Below, piece by piece: positions 1 through 7,766 of a DNA stretch of 54,916 bases; the first letter of the stretch is position 1; each line of letters opens with the position of its first letter. This stretch comes from Candidatus Uhrbacteria bacterium RIFOXYB12_FULL_58_10 (GTDB lineage: Bacteria; Patescibacteriota; Patescibacteriia; UBA9934; GWF2-40-263): the NCBI GenBank assembly GCA_943359455.1, contig CALRHL010000004.1, positions 1-54,916 on the forward strand. Direction: 5' to 3'. Position numbers and translations under genes: made by a program. The notes below the pieces were generated by a model, which saw nothing but the letters and a program-made list of their open reading frames with translations, searched no databases and was not told where the DNA came from.

Positions 1-2
1 AA

Positions 3-50
3 GGTAAAAGGTAAAAAGGAAGGAATTCCTACCCTTTTACCTTTTACATT
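3..50 (-). terminator. AT-rich inverted repeat downstream of ndk, possible terminator
   Basis: An inverted repeat (arms reading GGTAAAAGG and CCTTTTTACC on the minus strand) lies just past the ndk stop codon around a GGAATTCC core and is followed by a T-rich tail. It may act as the ndk terminator, or it may be one of the short AT-rich repeats scattered through this genome. Confidence 0.35.
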
Positions 51-59
51 TTACTTTTC

Positions 60-527
60 CTAAATCCCTTCGCCAAACTGGAAGCGATCTGTAATTTTTT
101 CGTAGGAAAATAATTCGTCCTCTTTAAAAAACCGTTTGACTTCTGTCACCGCATTTTCAACCGAATCAGAAGCGTGAATCAAATTCGACGGGACGTTCAT
201 AGAAAAGTCCGCGCGAATTGTTCCCGCATCGGCCGAACGCGGATTTGTTGCACCGACAATTTTGCGGACAGACTCCACACAATCGATTCCTTCCAGAACA
301 ATTCCAACGACAGGAGTTTGCATCATGAATTGTTTAAGCGATGCAAAAAATGGTTTGTCTGCAAGGTGCGAATAATGCTCAGTGAGCATTTCATCACTCA
401 GACGAATAAATTTGAGCGCGACAATTTTAAGACCTTTCAGTTCGAAACGACGGATGATTTCTCCAAGCAAGTCGCGTTGAAGAGCATCTGGTTTGAGAAG
501 AACGAGTGTACGTTGTGTGTCGGGCAT
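60..527 (-). CDS. ndk: nucleoside diphosphate kinase
   Basis: This 155-aa protein transfers the gamma-phosphate from ATP to nucleoside diphosphates through a phosphohistidine and so balances NTP and dNTP pools in the cytoplasm. The start TLVLLKPDA (substrate-binding Lys) and the active-site stretch NLIHASDS, with the phosphorylated His, identify the family; most members have HGSDS, so Gly to Ala next to the His is a mild variation. Length is normal (about 140-155 aa). I chose the ATG at 527 because the 25 residues before it are encoded by a GC-rich repeat (536-562) that recurs in the DUF3048 gene near 42.7 kb, and the family begins at MPDTQRT. No clear Shine-Dalgarno precedes the start. It stands alone, downstream of comEC on the same strand. 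Confidence 0.93.
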   Translation of the reverse strand: MPDTQRTLVLLKPDALQRDLLGEIIRRFELKGLKIVALKFIRLSDEMLTEHYSHLADKPFFASLKQFMMQTPVVGIVLEGIDCVESVRKIVGATNPRSADAGTIRADFSMNVPSNLIHASDSVENAVTEVKRFFKEDELFSYEKITDRFQFGEGI

Positions 528-535
528 ATAAGAGA

Positions 536-562
536 GGCCGGGAGGCATTAGGCCCGGAGGCC
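536..562. repeat. GC-rich direct-repeat element upstream of ndk
   Basis: Two near-identical copies of GGCCGGGAGGC are separated by ATTA. The same unit, expanded around a CCGTCAGACGG palindrome, lies in frame inside the DUF3048 gene at 42726-42783. Here it occupies the immediate 5' leader of ndk; translated on from an upstream ATG it would add residues containing GLMPPGL, the same peptide as in the DUF3048 protein. Confidence 0.7.
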
Positions 563-620
563 AAATGGGTCCGAGGCCGGATAGATAATTCAAATTTGAC
601 ATTAGATTATCGTCTTTGAG

Positions 621-1532
621 CTAAAATGGCAAGGGTGAGCGATGTATCCATGGATCGCCACCGTCAGATGTCAGTAGCAGATCTCCGTCCTTGTCCGTAC
701 GATATATTTCAATCCCCAAATCCCAAAGACGGGATATGACAGCCGGATGCGGATGTCCGTATCGGTTATCGACCCCGCAGGAGATCACGACCTCTTCTGG
801 ATGAGCTGATTGTAGAAAATCATACGACGACGAAGTGACCGATCCATGATGGCCAAGTTTGATCACATCCACTTCCCCGACGCTCGCTTGAATGGCTTGT
901 TCGACGGACTCGGTCGCGTCTCCCATCAGCACAACGGATGTGTCGTGATAGTCGAGGCGATACACGATCGAACCAATGTTTGTATCTGGATCTTCGACCG
1001 CATCCTCCGTTGGCCACAGTTGAGTCAACAACACCTCTCCAAAACGAATCGAATTTCCCAATCTCCCTGTCACGAGCGTCGCACCTGGTTCAGAATCTCG
1101 CGCTTCAAAAAAACCTGCCGCAACCGCCGTTGATTTTTTATCACCATTTGAGACGATCGTTGTGACTTCGTACTGTTGCAATACTCCCGCAAGACCACCA
1201 ATATGATCCGCGTCCGGATGTGTGCCAATAACCACATCAATCGTGCGATCCCAAGGCAACATCACCTGTCCTAGTTTTGTGAGTATGTCGCGATCTGGAC
1301 CACCATCAATCAAAATTTGATGTCCATCTGGTGTTTCGATAAATGCGGAATCGCCCTGTCCGATATCAAAAAACCAGATCCGTAACTCATTTCGATACCT
1401 GAACGCAGATTCATACGTCCACAAACCTCCTGAGACGATCAATAACACCAAAACAAGAACGGTCTGTTGGACTCGAATGCGGTGATTTTTCCACCAACGT
1501 TTAGGTGTGAGGCGTGATGATTTTAGTCTCAT
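621..1532 (-). CDS. ComEC-type metallo-beta-lactamase-fold protein (detached C-terminal domain)
   Basis: A 303-aa protein with one N-terminal membrane segment (about residues 20-38, VLVLVLLIVSGGLW) followed by a metallo-beta-lactamase domain: the core FFDIGQGDSAFIE, the metal motif THPDADHIGG, then GDATE and LGHHGS. This is the nuclease-like domain that normally forms the C-terminus of ComEC/Rec2, the DNA uptake channel of naturally transformable cells. Its ATG (1530-1532) overlaps the TGA of the membrane part in an ATGA junction, so the two pieces are probably translationally coupled subunits. Upstream residues in the same frame (to 1817) are rich in Arg and His and lie opposite the membrane domain, so they are not real. 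Function as a DNA-degrading partner is inferred from family and context. Confidence 0.85.
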   Translation of the reverse strand: MRLKSSRLTPKRWWKNHRIRVQQTVLVLVLLIVSGGLWTYESAFRYRNELRIWFFDIGQGDSAFIETPDGHQILIDGGPDRDILTKLGQVMLPWDRTIDVVIGTHPDADHIGGLAGVLQQYEVTTIVSNGDKKSTAVAAGFFEARDSEPGATLVTGRLGNSIRFGEVLLTQLWPTEDAVEDPDTNIGSIVYRLDYHDTSVVLMGDATESVEQAIQASVGEVDVIKLGHHGSVTSSSYDFLQSAHPEEVVISCGVDNRYGHPHPAVISRLWDLGIEIYRTDKDGDLLLTSDGGDPWIHRSPLPF

Positions 1533-2818
1533 ATCGATCCAAACCAGGTGACGAGATGTAAAACGATCGAGGAGACGGCGAAAGCGGGTGTTGCAAAGAT
1601 AATTCCAAGTGTTGGTAAAATAAATCCAGCCAAAATCGCGATCCCGGTTAGTGTCATGAGGATTGGAACGAGTGGAAGGACGAGAAGATTGACGATCGGT
1701 GCGGTGATCGACGCGGTGCCAAAATGCCAGAGCATGATCGGGAGAGTGGCGATGATGGCGACGATCGATGCGGAGAACGACTTGCGCAACGCGAATATCT
1801 CTGGAACGAACGTGCATTTCTTTTCCATCTGCGTTGCGTACAAAAGCATGGCAGCCGTTGCGACAAAGGATAGTTGAAATCCGACATCATCGAAAAGGAG
1901 AAATGGATTTTGTAGCAACATGAGTGTGAGGGCGAGGAGTAAAACATTTGGCATGTACGGTTTTCGATGGATCAAAAATCCGACCAGAGTAAGCGAACCC
2001 ATCAGTCCTGCACGGACGATGGCTGGAGATGCACCAGCGATGAGAACATAGATGAGTAGTAATCCAGCGGTGAGATACGTTCCATTGCGTCGACCGAGCG
2101 CGGTGTGTGTGATCCAATACAAAAATGTCATGGAAAAAAGTGAGACATTAAAACCGCTGGCTGCGAGAATGTGAGACGTTCCTGTTGATGAAAAATCGTC
2201 TTTTAAATCCGCCGAGAGTGCGGAACTTCCACCAAATAACAGTCCGGACAGGAACGATGCGTGTGGTTCAGGAACGATCATCGCGAGACGATCCACAATC
2301 ACGCGTTTGATCGAAAGAAGTGTCGAAATAATACCAGTGCCAGGCGATTGTATGTCCAAATACTGAGCGCGAAAACAGATCGCGAGAATTCCCTGACTCT
2401 GAAGATATCGATCGTATCGAAATGATTCAATCGGTTTAGGAAGTTCCGGCTGACAATTGAAAACGATGCTGTCACCGTAGGAAATGACAGGAAATGGTTC
2501 TGCATAAACAAGAAGTTTACCGCCAGTAGATTCATCTGCAACAGAAAGATCATCTACTTCGATGCGCTGTCCGTATGATGTGTTTTGAACTTCAGCAACG
2601 ACTGTGCCAGCAATGCGAACTGGATGGCCGACCGATTCTGCGATCGTTGAATGGTTAAAATGGTCGTCAGGTTGAACGAACGGTAAGATCACGTTTCCAA
2701 TCGCAATCCCTAAAACAAAACAGATCATCCCCGCCGCAAAAGATTTCGACGGCGATCGGAGGATCTGAGAAATAAAATGTCTTCTATCATTTTGCATTTT
2801 TAATTTTGCATTTTTCAT
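1529..2818 (-). CDS. comEC: ComEC/Rec2 competence channel, membrane domain
   Basis: A 429-aa polytopic membrane protein with the ComEC order: N-terminal helix and OB-like DUF4131 region (VRIAGTVV onward), then the competence domain with its typical LSGLLFGGSS and LAASGFNVSLF motifs and about eight hydrophobic helices. It would import single-stranded DNA across the cytoplasmic membrane. The usual C-terminal metallo-beta-lactamase domain is absent and is encoded by the next gene, whose start overlaps this stop (ATGA). The first dozen residues (KNAKLKMQND) come from an A-rich tandem repeat, so the true start may be a little downstream; the start also overlaps the last codon of the UDP-glucose dehydrogenase gene upstream. 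Confidence 0.88.
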   Translation of the reverse strand: MKNAKLKMQNDRRHFISQILRSPSKSFAAGMICFVLGIAIGNVILPFVQPDDHFNHSTIAESVGHPVRIAGTVVAEVQNTSYGQRIEVDDLSVADESTGGKLLVYAEPFPVISYGDSIVFNCQPELPKPIESFRYDRYLQSQGILAICFRAQYLDIQSPGTGIISTLLSIKRVIVDRLAMIVPEPHASFLSGLLFGGSSALSADLKDDFSSTGTSHILAASGFNVSLFSMTFLYWITHTALGRRNGTYLTAGLLLIYVLIAGASPAIVRAGLMGSLTLVGFLIHRKPYMPNVLLLALTLMLLQNPFLLFDDVGFQLSFVATAAMLLYATQMEKKCTFVPEIFALRKSFSASIVAIIATLPIMLWHFGTASITAPIVNLLVLPLVPILMTLTGIAILAGFILPTLGIIFATPAFAVSSIVLHLVTWFGSI

Positions 2819-4134
2819 TCTTTCCGCAATCCCACTCCTCGATACAAAAATCCATGCGCGGACAGATTCAAATCAGCCAGATGATTCATCCCATCAAAAA
2901 TTCTAGGCTCAGCCATGCGCTCGCGAACAGCCTCAAACGAAACTTCACGAAACTCTGGCCATTCATTCAAAACAAGAAGTGCATCCGCACCTGTCGTCGC
3001 ATCAACGGCGGTTGGAGCAAACTCGACGGAGGATGGCAACACGCGTTTTGCTGCTTCCATTCCCTTTGGATCAAACGCAACAATCTCGGCACCAAGACCA
3101 ATGAGCCGCTGAACAATATCCATAGGAGCGGATCCACGTACATCATCCGTTCCACCTTTGAATGCAAGTCCCCACACCGCAATGCGACGACCACGAACTC
3201 CGTCAAGATCTGAAACAACGCGAGTCACAAACCGCTCACGCTGACGATTATTCACTTCAATCACCGTTGCAAGCAATCGCGAATCATATCCGCTCGTCCC
3301 CGCCATTTGCATAAGGGCAGAAACGTCTTTCGGGAAACACGATCCACCATAACCAATTCCTGCACGCATAAAATGCGGACCAATGCGTTTGTCCATTCCA
3401 ACCGCTCGTGTCACTTCGCGAATATCTGCTCCAAATCGTTCTGCAATATTTGCAATTTCATTCACAAACGAAACTTTGGTTGCAAGCAAAGCATTCGCGG
3501 CATACTTTGTAAGTTCTGCACTTTGCAATGACATAAACACACGCGGTGCGTTTATCCCATCGTGCAGTCGATCAAGGGTTGTCTGCGCAACGGAATCGTC
3601 CGCACCGATCACAATTCGATCCGGTTCCATAAAATCTTTCAGAGCAAAACCTGGACGTAAAAATTCTGGTAATGAAGCAATTGCCACAACCGATGTCAAC
3701 GCTTCACGACCAACTTCTCCCATCTTCTGACGAATGCGTCGAATCACTTCCTGATTTGTTCCAACAGGCACGCTCGACTTCACAACAATAAGTGCCTCAT
3801 GATCCAGCAATTCTCCAATGCGATCAGCTGCGGCTTCTACGAAAGACAAATCGGCAAATCCGTCTGTCCGCGCGGGTGTTCCTACCGCAATCATAACCAC
3901 CTCTGCTCCATCAATCACTTCTGCCAAATCTGTTGCAAATACAATACGCCCGGCCTCCTGCATTTCGCGCAGGAGCTCAGGAAGCTCTGGTTCATAAAAC
4001 GGTGTCTCCCCCAAATCGAGTTGCGCAATTTTTGATGGATCTGTATCTACACACGCCACTCGATGCCCAAGTTTGGCATATCCAAGCCCCGTAACAAGGC
4101 CAACATATCCCGTGCCGATCATGACAAGATTCAT
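2815..4134 (-). CDS. ugd: UDP-glucose 6-dehydrogenase
   Basis: This 439-aa enzyme oxidises UDP-glucose twice with NAD to UDP-glucuronate, a precursor of surface polysaccharides. The N-terminal Rossmann motif MIGTGYVGLVTGLGYA, the region VDTDPSKI, and the catalytic Cys in YGGSCFPKDVSAL (about residue 265) are all intact, as is the C-terminal UDP-binding domain (AFKGGTDDVRGSAP). Length is typical. It follows leuS on the same strand with a gap of a few bases and overlaps the start of comEC by 4 nt, so the three are probably cotranscribed. No other polysaccharide genes are in the window. Confidence 0.95.
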   Translation of the reverse strand: MNLVMIGTGYVGLVTGLGYAKLGHRVACVDTDPSKIAQLDLGETPFYEPELPELLREMQEAGRIVFATDLAEVIDGAEVVMIAVGTPARTDGFADLSFVEAAADRIGELLDHEALIVVKSSVPVGTNQEVIRRIRQKMGEVGREALTSVVAIASLPEFLRPGFALKDFMEPDRIVIGADDSVAQTTLDRLHDGINAPRVFMSLQSAELTKYAANALLATKVSFVNEIANIAERFGADIREVTRAVGMDKRIGPHFMRAGIGYGGSCFPKDVSALMQMAGTSGYDSRLLATVIEVNNRQRERFVTRVVSDLDGVRGRRIAVWGLAFKGGTDDVRGSAPMDIVQRLIGLGAEIVAFDPKGMEAAKRVLPSSVEFAPTAVDATTGADALLVLNEWPEFREVSFEAVRERMAEPRIFDGMNHLADLNLSAHGFLYRGVGLRKE

Positions 4135-4140
4135 ACCGCG

Positions 4141-6633
4141 TTACTTCACCACAATGTTGATCAAGCGTCCAGGGACGAAAATCACCTTCACTATTTCTTT
4201 TCCTTCGACAAATTTTATGACATTTTCTGTGGCAAGTGCGCGATCTTGAACATCTTTCTCTGGAAGATCTGGTGAGAGCTCGACGGTTGCACGAAGCTTC
4301 CCATTAACTTGAATCGCGATCGGGACGAGCTCATCAACAAGCAAACCAGGATCATACGTTGGCCACGCTTCGTCAAAGATCGACGTTGTGTGTCCAAGAT
4401 CAGACCAGATTTCCTCTGCAAGATGCGGAGCGAACGGCGCGAGGATCGCAATCAACATCTCATACTCTTCTCGTGGCACTTCCTCAAACTCCATCATCGC
4501 ATTTACACAAATCATCATCTGCGAAATCGCTGTGTTGAATTTGAATGCATCTATGTCGTCGGTGACTTTTTTTATTGTTTTGTGAACAATTTTTTTTATA
4601 TTTTCAACTTTCGAATTTTCTTCGGATTTCGAATTTCGAATTTCGAATTTCATTCTCATCCCCCACACCTTATCCAAAAACCTCCTCACCCCTACAATTC
4701 CATTCGTACTCCACGGCTTTGCATCCTCAAGCGGACCCATGAACATTTCGTACAGCCGGATCGAATCCGCGCCGTACAGCTCGATCACTTCATCAGGATT
4801 GACGACGTTCCCACGAGACTTCGACATTTTTTCTCCGTCCGGACCGAGAATCAGACCTTGATTACGAAGTTTCAAGAATGGTTCTTCAAAATCTAGATAT
4901 CCAAGATCATGCAACGCATACGCAAAGAATCGCGAATACAGCAAATGCATCACGGCGTGTTCAGCACCACCTACATACAAATCCACGGGTGCCCAATACT
5001 TGACCATTTCTGGTTCTGCAAATACTTCTGTGTTGTTCGGATCTGTGTAGCGCAGATAGTACCAGGAAGAATCGACAAATGTGTCCATGGTGTCTGATTC
5101 ACGACGGGCTGGACCATCGCATTTTGGACAAGTCACATCATGAAACGTCGCGGAGTCAACGAGCGGCGACCGTCCTGTTGGCTTAAAATCTACATCGCGA
5201 GGAAGTTCTACTGGCAACTGTTTCGGATCAACGGGTTGTGGACCACAGTTTTCACACCAAATGATCGGAATCGGTGCACCCCAGTAACGCTGGCGACTGA
5301 CAAGCCAATCACGCAGATGGTAGTTCACCACACGCTTCCCCTTCCCTTTGCTTTCAAGTTCAATGGCGAGCATTGTCTTCGCTTCCTGACTCGTCAGTCC
5401 GTTAAACTCTTGAGAATGAACAAGTATACCTGGTCCAGTCCAACATCCAGACAAGCTGTCTGACCCTTCGACAAGCTCAGAGAATATATCTGATGGCGGT
5501 GCGATCACCTGTCGCACTGGCAAGCCATACTTCCCCGCAAACACAAAATCACGTTCATCATGCGCTGGCACCCCCATCACCGCGCCCGTTCCGTAGTTCA
5601 TCAAAACGTAATCCGAAATCCAAATCGGCACATCCTCTCCGGTGAGCGGATGTTTTGCGTACGTTCCGATAAACACGCCGGACTTGTCTTTCTCTAATTG
5701 CGTGCGTTCGAGCTCGGATTTTTTTCGTGCTTGATCGCGATACGCAACGACCGCTTCGTAATTGTCTGGCGTTGTCAGAACATCCACAAGCGGATGTTCT
5801 GGTGCAAGGACGACGTACGACACACCAAACAACGTATCCACACGCGTCGTAAACACAGGAATCGAAAACTCCGCCTCGTGCAGACGTTCAGAACCAATCT
5901 CCCCAACCATCTCTGCCCGCAACCCGCGAAACTCGACCTCTACTCCTTCCTTGCGCCCAATCCAGTTGCGTTGCATCGACTTAATGCGCTCAGGCCAATC
6001 AACGGTTTCAATCCCAGCAAGCAAACGATCGGCATATTTCGTAATCCGAAAAAACCATTGCTCTAATTCTTTTTGAATAACCACCGTTGAACAACGCTCG
6101 CACGATCCGTCCACCACCTGTTCATTTGCAAGCACGGTCTGGCACCCATCACACCAATTCACCGGAGCCTTTGCGCGATACGCAAGATCATTTTTGTACA
6201 ACAATAAAAACAACCACTGCGTCCACTTGTAATACGAAGGATCGCACGTTGAAACTTCACGAGACCAATCAAACGACAATCCAAGTGCTTTCATCTGACG
6301 ACGAAAATTCTCTATCGCCTTCCCCGTCGTCTCCGCCGGATGCACCCCTGTCTTCACGGCATAATTTTCCGCAGGCAATCCAAACGCATCCCACCCCATC
6401 GGAAACAAAACATTCTTCCCCAGCATACGAGCTTTGCGCGTCAAAATATCAACCGCAGTATAGGATTCCACATGCCCCACATGAAGCCCTGCTCCAGATG
6501 GATACGGAAACATCGTAAGATAATACACAGCATCATCCGCGTCCTTTGTTTCCTCTCTGACCTTTCCAACCTTTTTTTCCTCCCATTTCTTCTGCCACTT
6601 CGGTTCAATTTCTAAATGGTTATAACTTGGCAT
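4141..6633 (-). CDS. leuS: leucyl-tRNA synthetase
   Basis: An 830-aa class I synthetase that charges tRNA-Leu. HIGH-type HVGH at residues 51-54, the zinc-knuckle pairs CDGC and CERCS, the CP1 editing domain with FTTRVDTLFG and GVPAHDERD, and GEKMSKSRGN (about residue 600) are present, followed by the anticodon-binding domain. I chose the ATG at 6633 (MPSYNHLEIEPKWQKKW); the 15 residues before it look non-native. Two stretches look inserted in frame: the peptide SDIFSELVEGSDSLSGCW (5455-5500), encoded by a dispersed palindrome, and an A-rich repeat encoding KFEIRNSKSEENSKVEN (about 4590-4655) near the catalytic/anticodon-domain border. The enzyme should still be active since both fall in loops. 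Confidence 0.95.
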   Translation of the reverse strand: MPSYNHLEIEPKWQKKWEEKKVGKVREETKDADDAVYYLTMFPYPSGAGLHVGHVESYTAVDILTRKARMLGKNVLFPMGWDAFGLPAENYAVKTGVHPAETTGKAIENFRRQMKALGLSFDWSREVSTCDPSYYKWTQWLFLLLYKNDLAYRAKAPVNWCDGCQTVLANEQVVDGSCERCSTVVIQKELEQWFFRITKYADRLLAGIETVDWPERIKSMQRNWIGRKEGVEVEFRGLRAEMVGEIGSERLHEAEFSIPVFTTRVDTLFGVSYVVLAPEHPLVDVLTTPDNYEAVVAYRDQARKKSELERTQLEKDKSGVFIGTYAKHPLTGEDVPIWISDYVLMNYGTGAVMGVPAHDERDFVFAGKYGLPVRQVIAPPSDIFSELVEGSDSLSGCWTGPGILVHSQEFNGLTSQEAKTMLAIELESKGKGKRVVNYHLRDWLVSRQRYWGAPIPIIWCENCGPQPVDPKQLPVELPRDVDFKPTGRSPLVDSATFHDVTCPKCDGPARRESDTMDTFVDSSWYYLRYTDPNNTEVFAEPEMVKYWAPVDLYVGGAEHAVMHLLYSRFFAYALHDLGYLDFEEPFLKLRNQGLILGPDGEKMSKSRGNVVNPDEVIELYGADSIRLYEMFMGPLEDAKPWSTNGIVGVRRFLDKVWGMRMKFEIRNSKSEENSKVENIKKIVHKTIKKVTDDIDAFKFNTAISQMMICVNAMMEFEEVPREEYEMLIAILAPFAPHLAEEIWSDLGHTTSIFDEAWPTYDPGLLVDELVPIAIQVNGKLRATVELSPDLPEKDVQDRALATENVIKFVEGKEIVKVIFVPGRLINIVVK
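4611..4655. repeat. TTTCGAA tandem repeat inserted in leuS
   Basis: The motif TTTCGAA is repeated about every 8 bases inside leuS. Related AT-rich TTCGAA/TTTGAA strings occur between the divergent genes at 46.2-46.4 kb and upstream of nusG. The stretch stays in frame and encodes a charged peptide not expected in LeuRS. Confidence 0.6.
5462..5482. repeat. CCTTCGAC...CTCAG micro-palindrome in leuS
   Basis: The string CCCTTCGACAAGCTCAG is a copy of a dispersed palindrome family (CTGAGC-nn-GTCGAAGG). Other in-frame copies lie in the DUF3048 gene (42193-42233) and the DHFR gene (53555-53580). Here it encodes part of a peptide that interrupts the LeuRS editing-domain region. Confidence 0.65.
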
Positions 6634-6741
6634 AGTGGAAAGATCGTAACACGGACAGAAAAACAAAAAAAGAGGCAACTAACTATGCCCAAATTTCATC
6701 AAGCTTCATAAATTTTGGGTACAGTTGTAACACATCATTTG

Positions 6742-6777
6742 AAAAAAAGGCGGCTCCCGTACTTGCGCACGAGAGCC
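6742..6777 (-). terminator. intrinsic terminator of the 218-aa orphan gene
   Basis: On the minus strand the 9-bp stem GGCTCTCGT/ACGGGAGCC (one mismatch) closes a short loop and is followed by GCC and a run of seven T. It starts 7 nt after the stop codon of the 218-aa gene. Confidence 0.85.
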
Positions 6778-6783
6778 GAGATT

Positions 6784-7440
6784 TCAGACGTAGAGATCCA
6801 TCCACTGGAAACACCCACCGTTGTAGGTGAGTCCGTGGAATCCATTCGAAGCGTAAGCATCCACTGGGTTCTGGAGGTAGTGCGCTGCGGTCTTGCGAAG
6901 AACAGGGAGACGCATTTCCCGAGGAAGTGCCAACATGCGTGCTGTAATGTCTTGCACCTCATCGTATTCCCAGCCCATGAACGACAGGATCGCGAGAAAC
7001 GCGTACTCCGGCCTGTACGCCGTGCCACCCCAGCGGTGCCCGTACGGTTCACGGAACAAACTGCGAGTCGGGAACGGACGTCCTGCCGGCCACTTCGCGA
7101 TGTACGCCATGAGCCCGTAGTACTCCATGGCCCACAGGTAACTGTGCACCGAGTAGTGCGCGTCGATATCACCGTTCTTGGTCGCTCCGTTCATGTGATT
7201 GAACGCGCCGATTCCGAGCCGAGACATCATGTGGTACGGAGTCACGGACATTGCTTCGCTGAGCTCCCCTTCCTTGATGACTGCCCGCACCGTGATCGTC
7301 GGCGAACTCGAGGCGCGCTCCACGACGTGTGCTGACAGAGTCGAACACTTCGGCGAGCTGTAAAGCACACCAACATCTTTGCTCATCTTTCTAACCTCGG
7401 CCGACGTCATCGACCTTGAAACACCTTGAACTGATTTCAT
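6784..7440 (-). CDS. orphan 218-aa protein, function unknown
   Basis: I do not recognise this protein. It is a soluble, aromatic-rich sequence (many Tyr, Trp, Met and His; for instance SVHSYLWAMEYYGLMAYIAKW) with no signal peptide, membrane segment or known catalytic motif. Coding is supported by a good Shine-Dalgarno (AAGGAAG, about 7 nt before the ATG), a consensus promoter upstream (TTGACA, 17 bp, TATTCT; 7662-7690) and a terminator just downstream. Codon use is visibly more GC-rich than in the neighbouring housekeeping genes, which suggests a separate origin. The transcript would have a leader of about 215 nt containing hairpins. The gene is a single-gene unit between leuS and a divergent cell-wall hydrolase. 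Confidence 0.75.
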   Translation of the reverse strand: MKSVQGVSRSMTSAEVRKMSKDVGVLYSSPKCSTLSAHVVERASSSPTITVRAVIKEGELSEAMSVTPYHMMSRLGIGAFNHMNGATKNGDIDAHYSVHSYLWAMEYYGLMAYIAKWPAGRPFPTRSLFREPYGHRWGGTAYRPEYAFLAILSFMGWEYDEVQDITARMLALPREMRLPVLRKTAAHYLQNPVDAYASNGFHGLTYNGGCFQWMDLYV

Positions 7441-7655
7441 TTTTTCTTCCTTCCCCGCGTTGCGCGAGGTTTAATTTTTGACCCCGTCGGATGACGAGAC
7501 CGTGACCGTCAAACGGCCTGTGTCGCTGCCGTCAACACCGTTCCATCGAACGGCTCGAGATCGTTTGGAAGATATAAACGATTTCGATGCATGTGTATCT
7601 CTGTTCTGATCCTCAAAATGCTTTGCAAATTTAAGGAAATAAGAACGCAAGATAA
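7441..7655 (-). other. long structured 5' leader of the orphan gene
   Basis: About 215 nt separate the predicted transcription start (near 7655) from the ATG. The leader can form a hairpin with arms ATCGTTT/AAACGAT (around 7560-7590) and has repeated ACGGC/CCGTC strings. No known riboswitch core is recognisable. It could host post-transcriptional control. Confidence 0.4.
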
Positions 7656-7661
7656 CGGCTT

Positions 7662-7690
7662 AGAATAGCATATTTTTGTGATTTTGTCAA
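7662..7690 (-). promoter_or_regulatory. sigma-70 promoter for the 218-aa orphan gene
   Basis: On the minus strand TTGACA (7685-7690) and TATTCT (7662-7667) are separated by exactly 17 bp. The region is shared with the divergent cell-wall hydrolase gene, whose likely -10 TATACT, preceded by an extended TG, lies at 7702-7707. Confidence 0.8.
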
Positions 7691-7731
7691 GAAATCTGTG
7701 TTATACTATCTATAGAGACCTCTGTAACTTG

Positions 7732-7750
7732 ACGGGACTCAAGTCCCTAA
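7732..7750 (+). promoter_or_regulatory. leader palindrome shared with the AAA+ operon
   Basis: GACGGGACTCAAGTCCCTA lies 16 nt before the ATG of the cell-wall hydrolase. The same 19-mer with two changes (AA for TC in the loop) lies 12 nt before the ATG of the AAA+ gene (18395-18413, minus strand). The GGGAC/GTCCC arms form a small hairpin that may affect translation or bind a regulator; it could also be a dispersed palindrome. Confidence 0.5.
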
Positions 7751-7766
7751 GAAATCAACGCAATCT

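Noticed and set aside
1529-1817. Longer start for the ComEC metallo-beta-lactamase ORF
   Set aside because: This stretch lies opposite the membrane domain and gives Arg/His-rich non-native protein; the ATGA start fits better.
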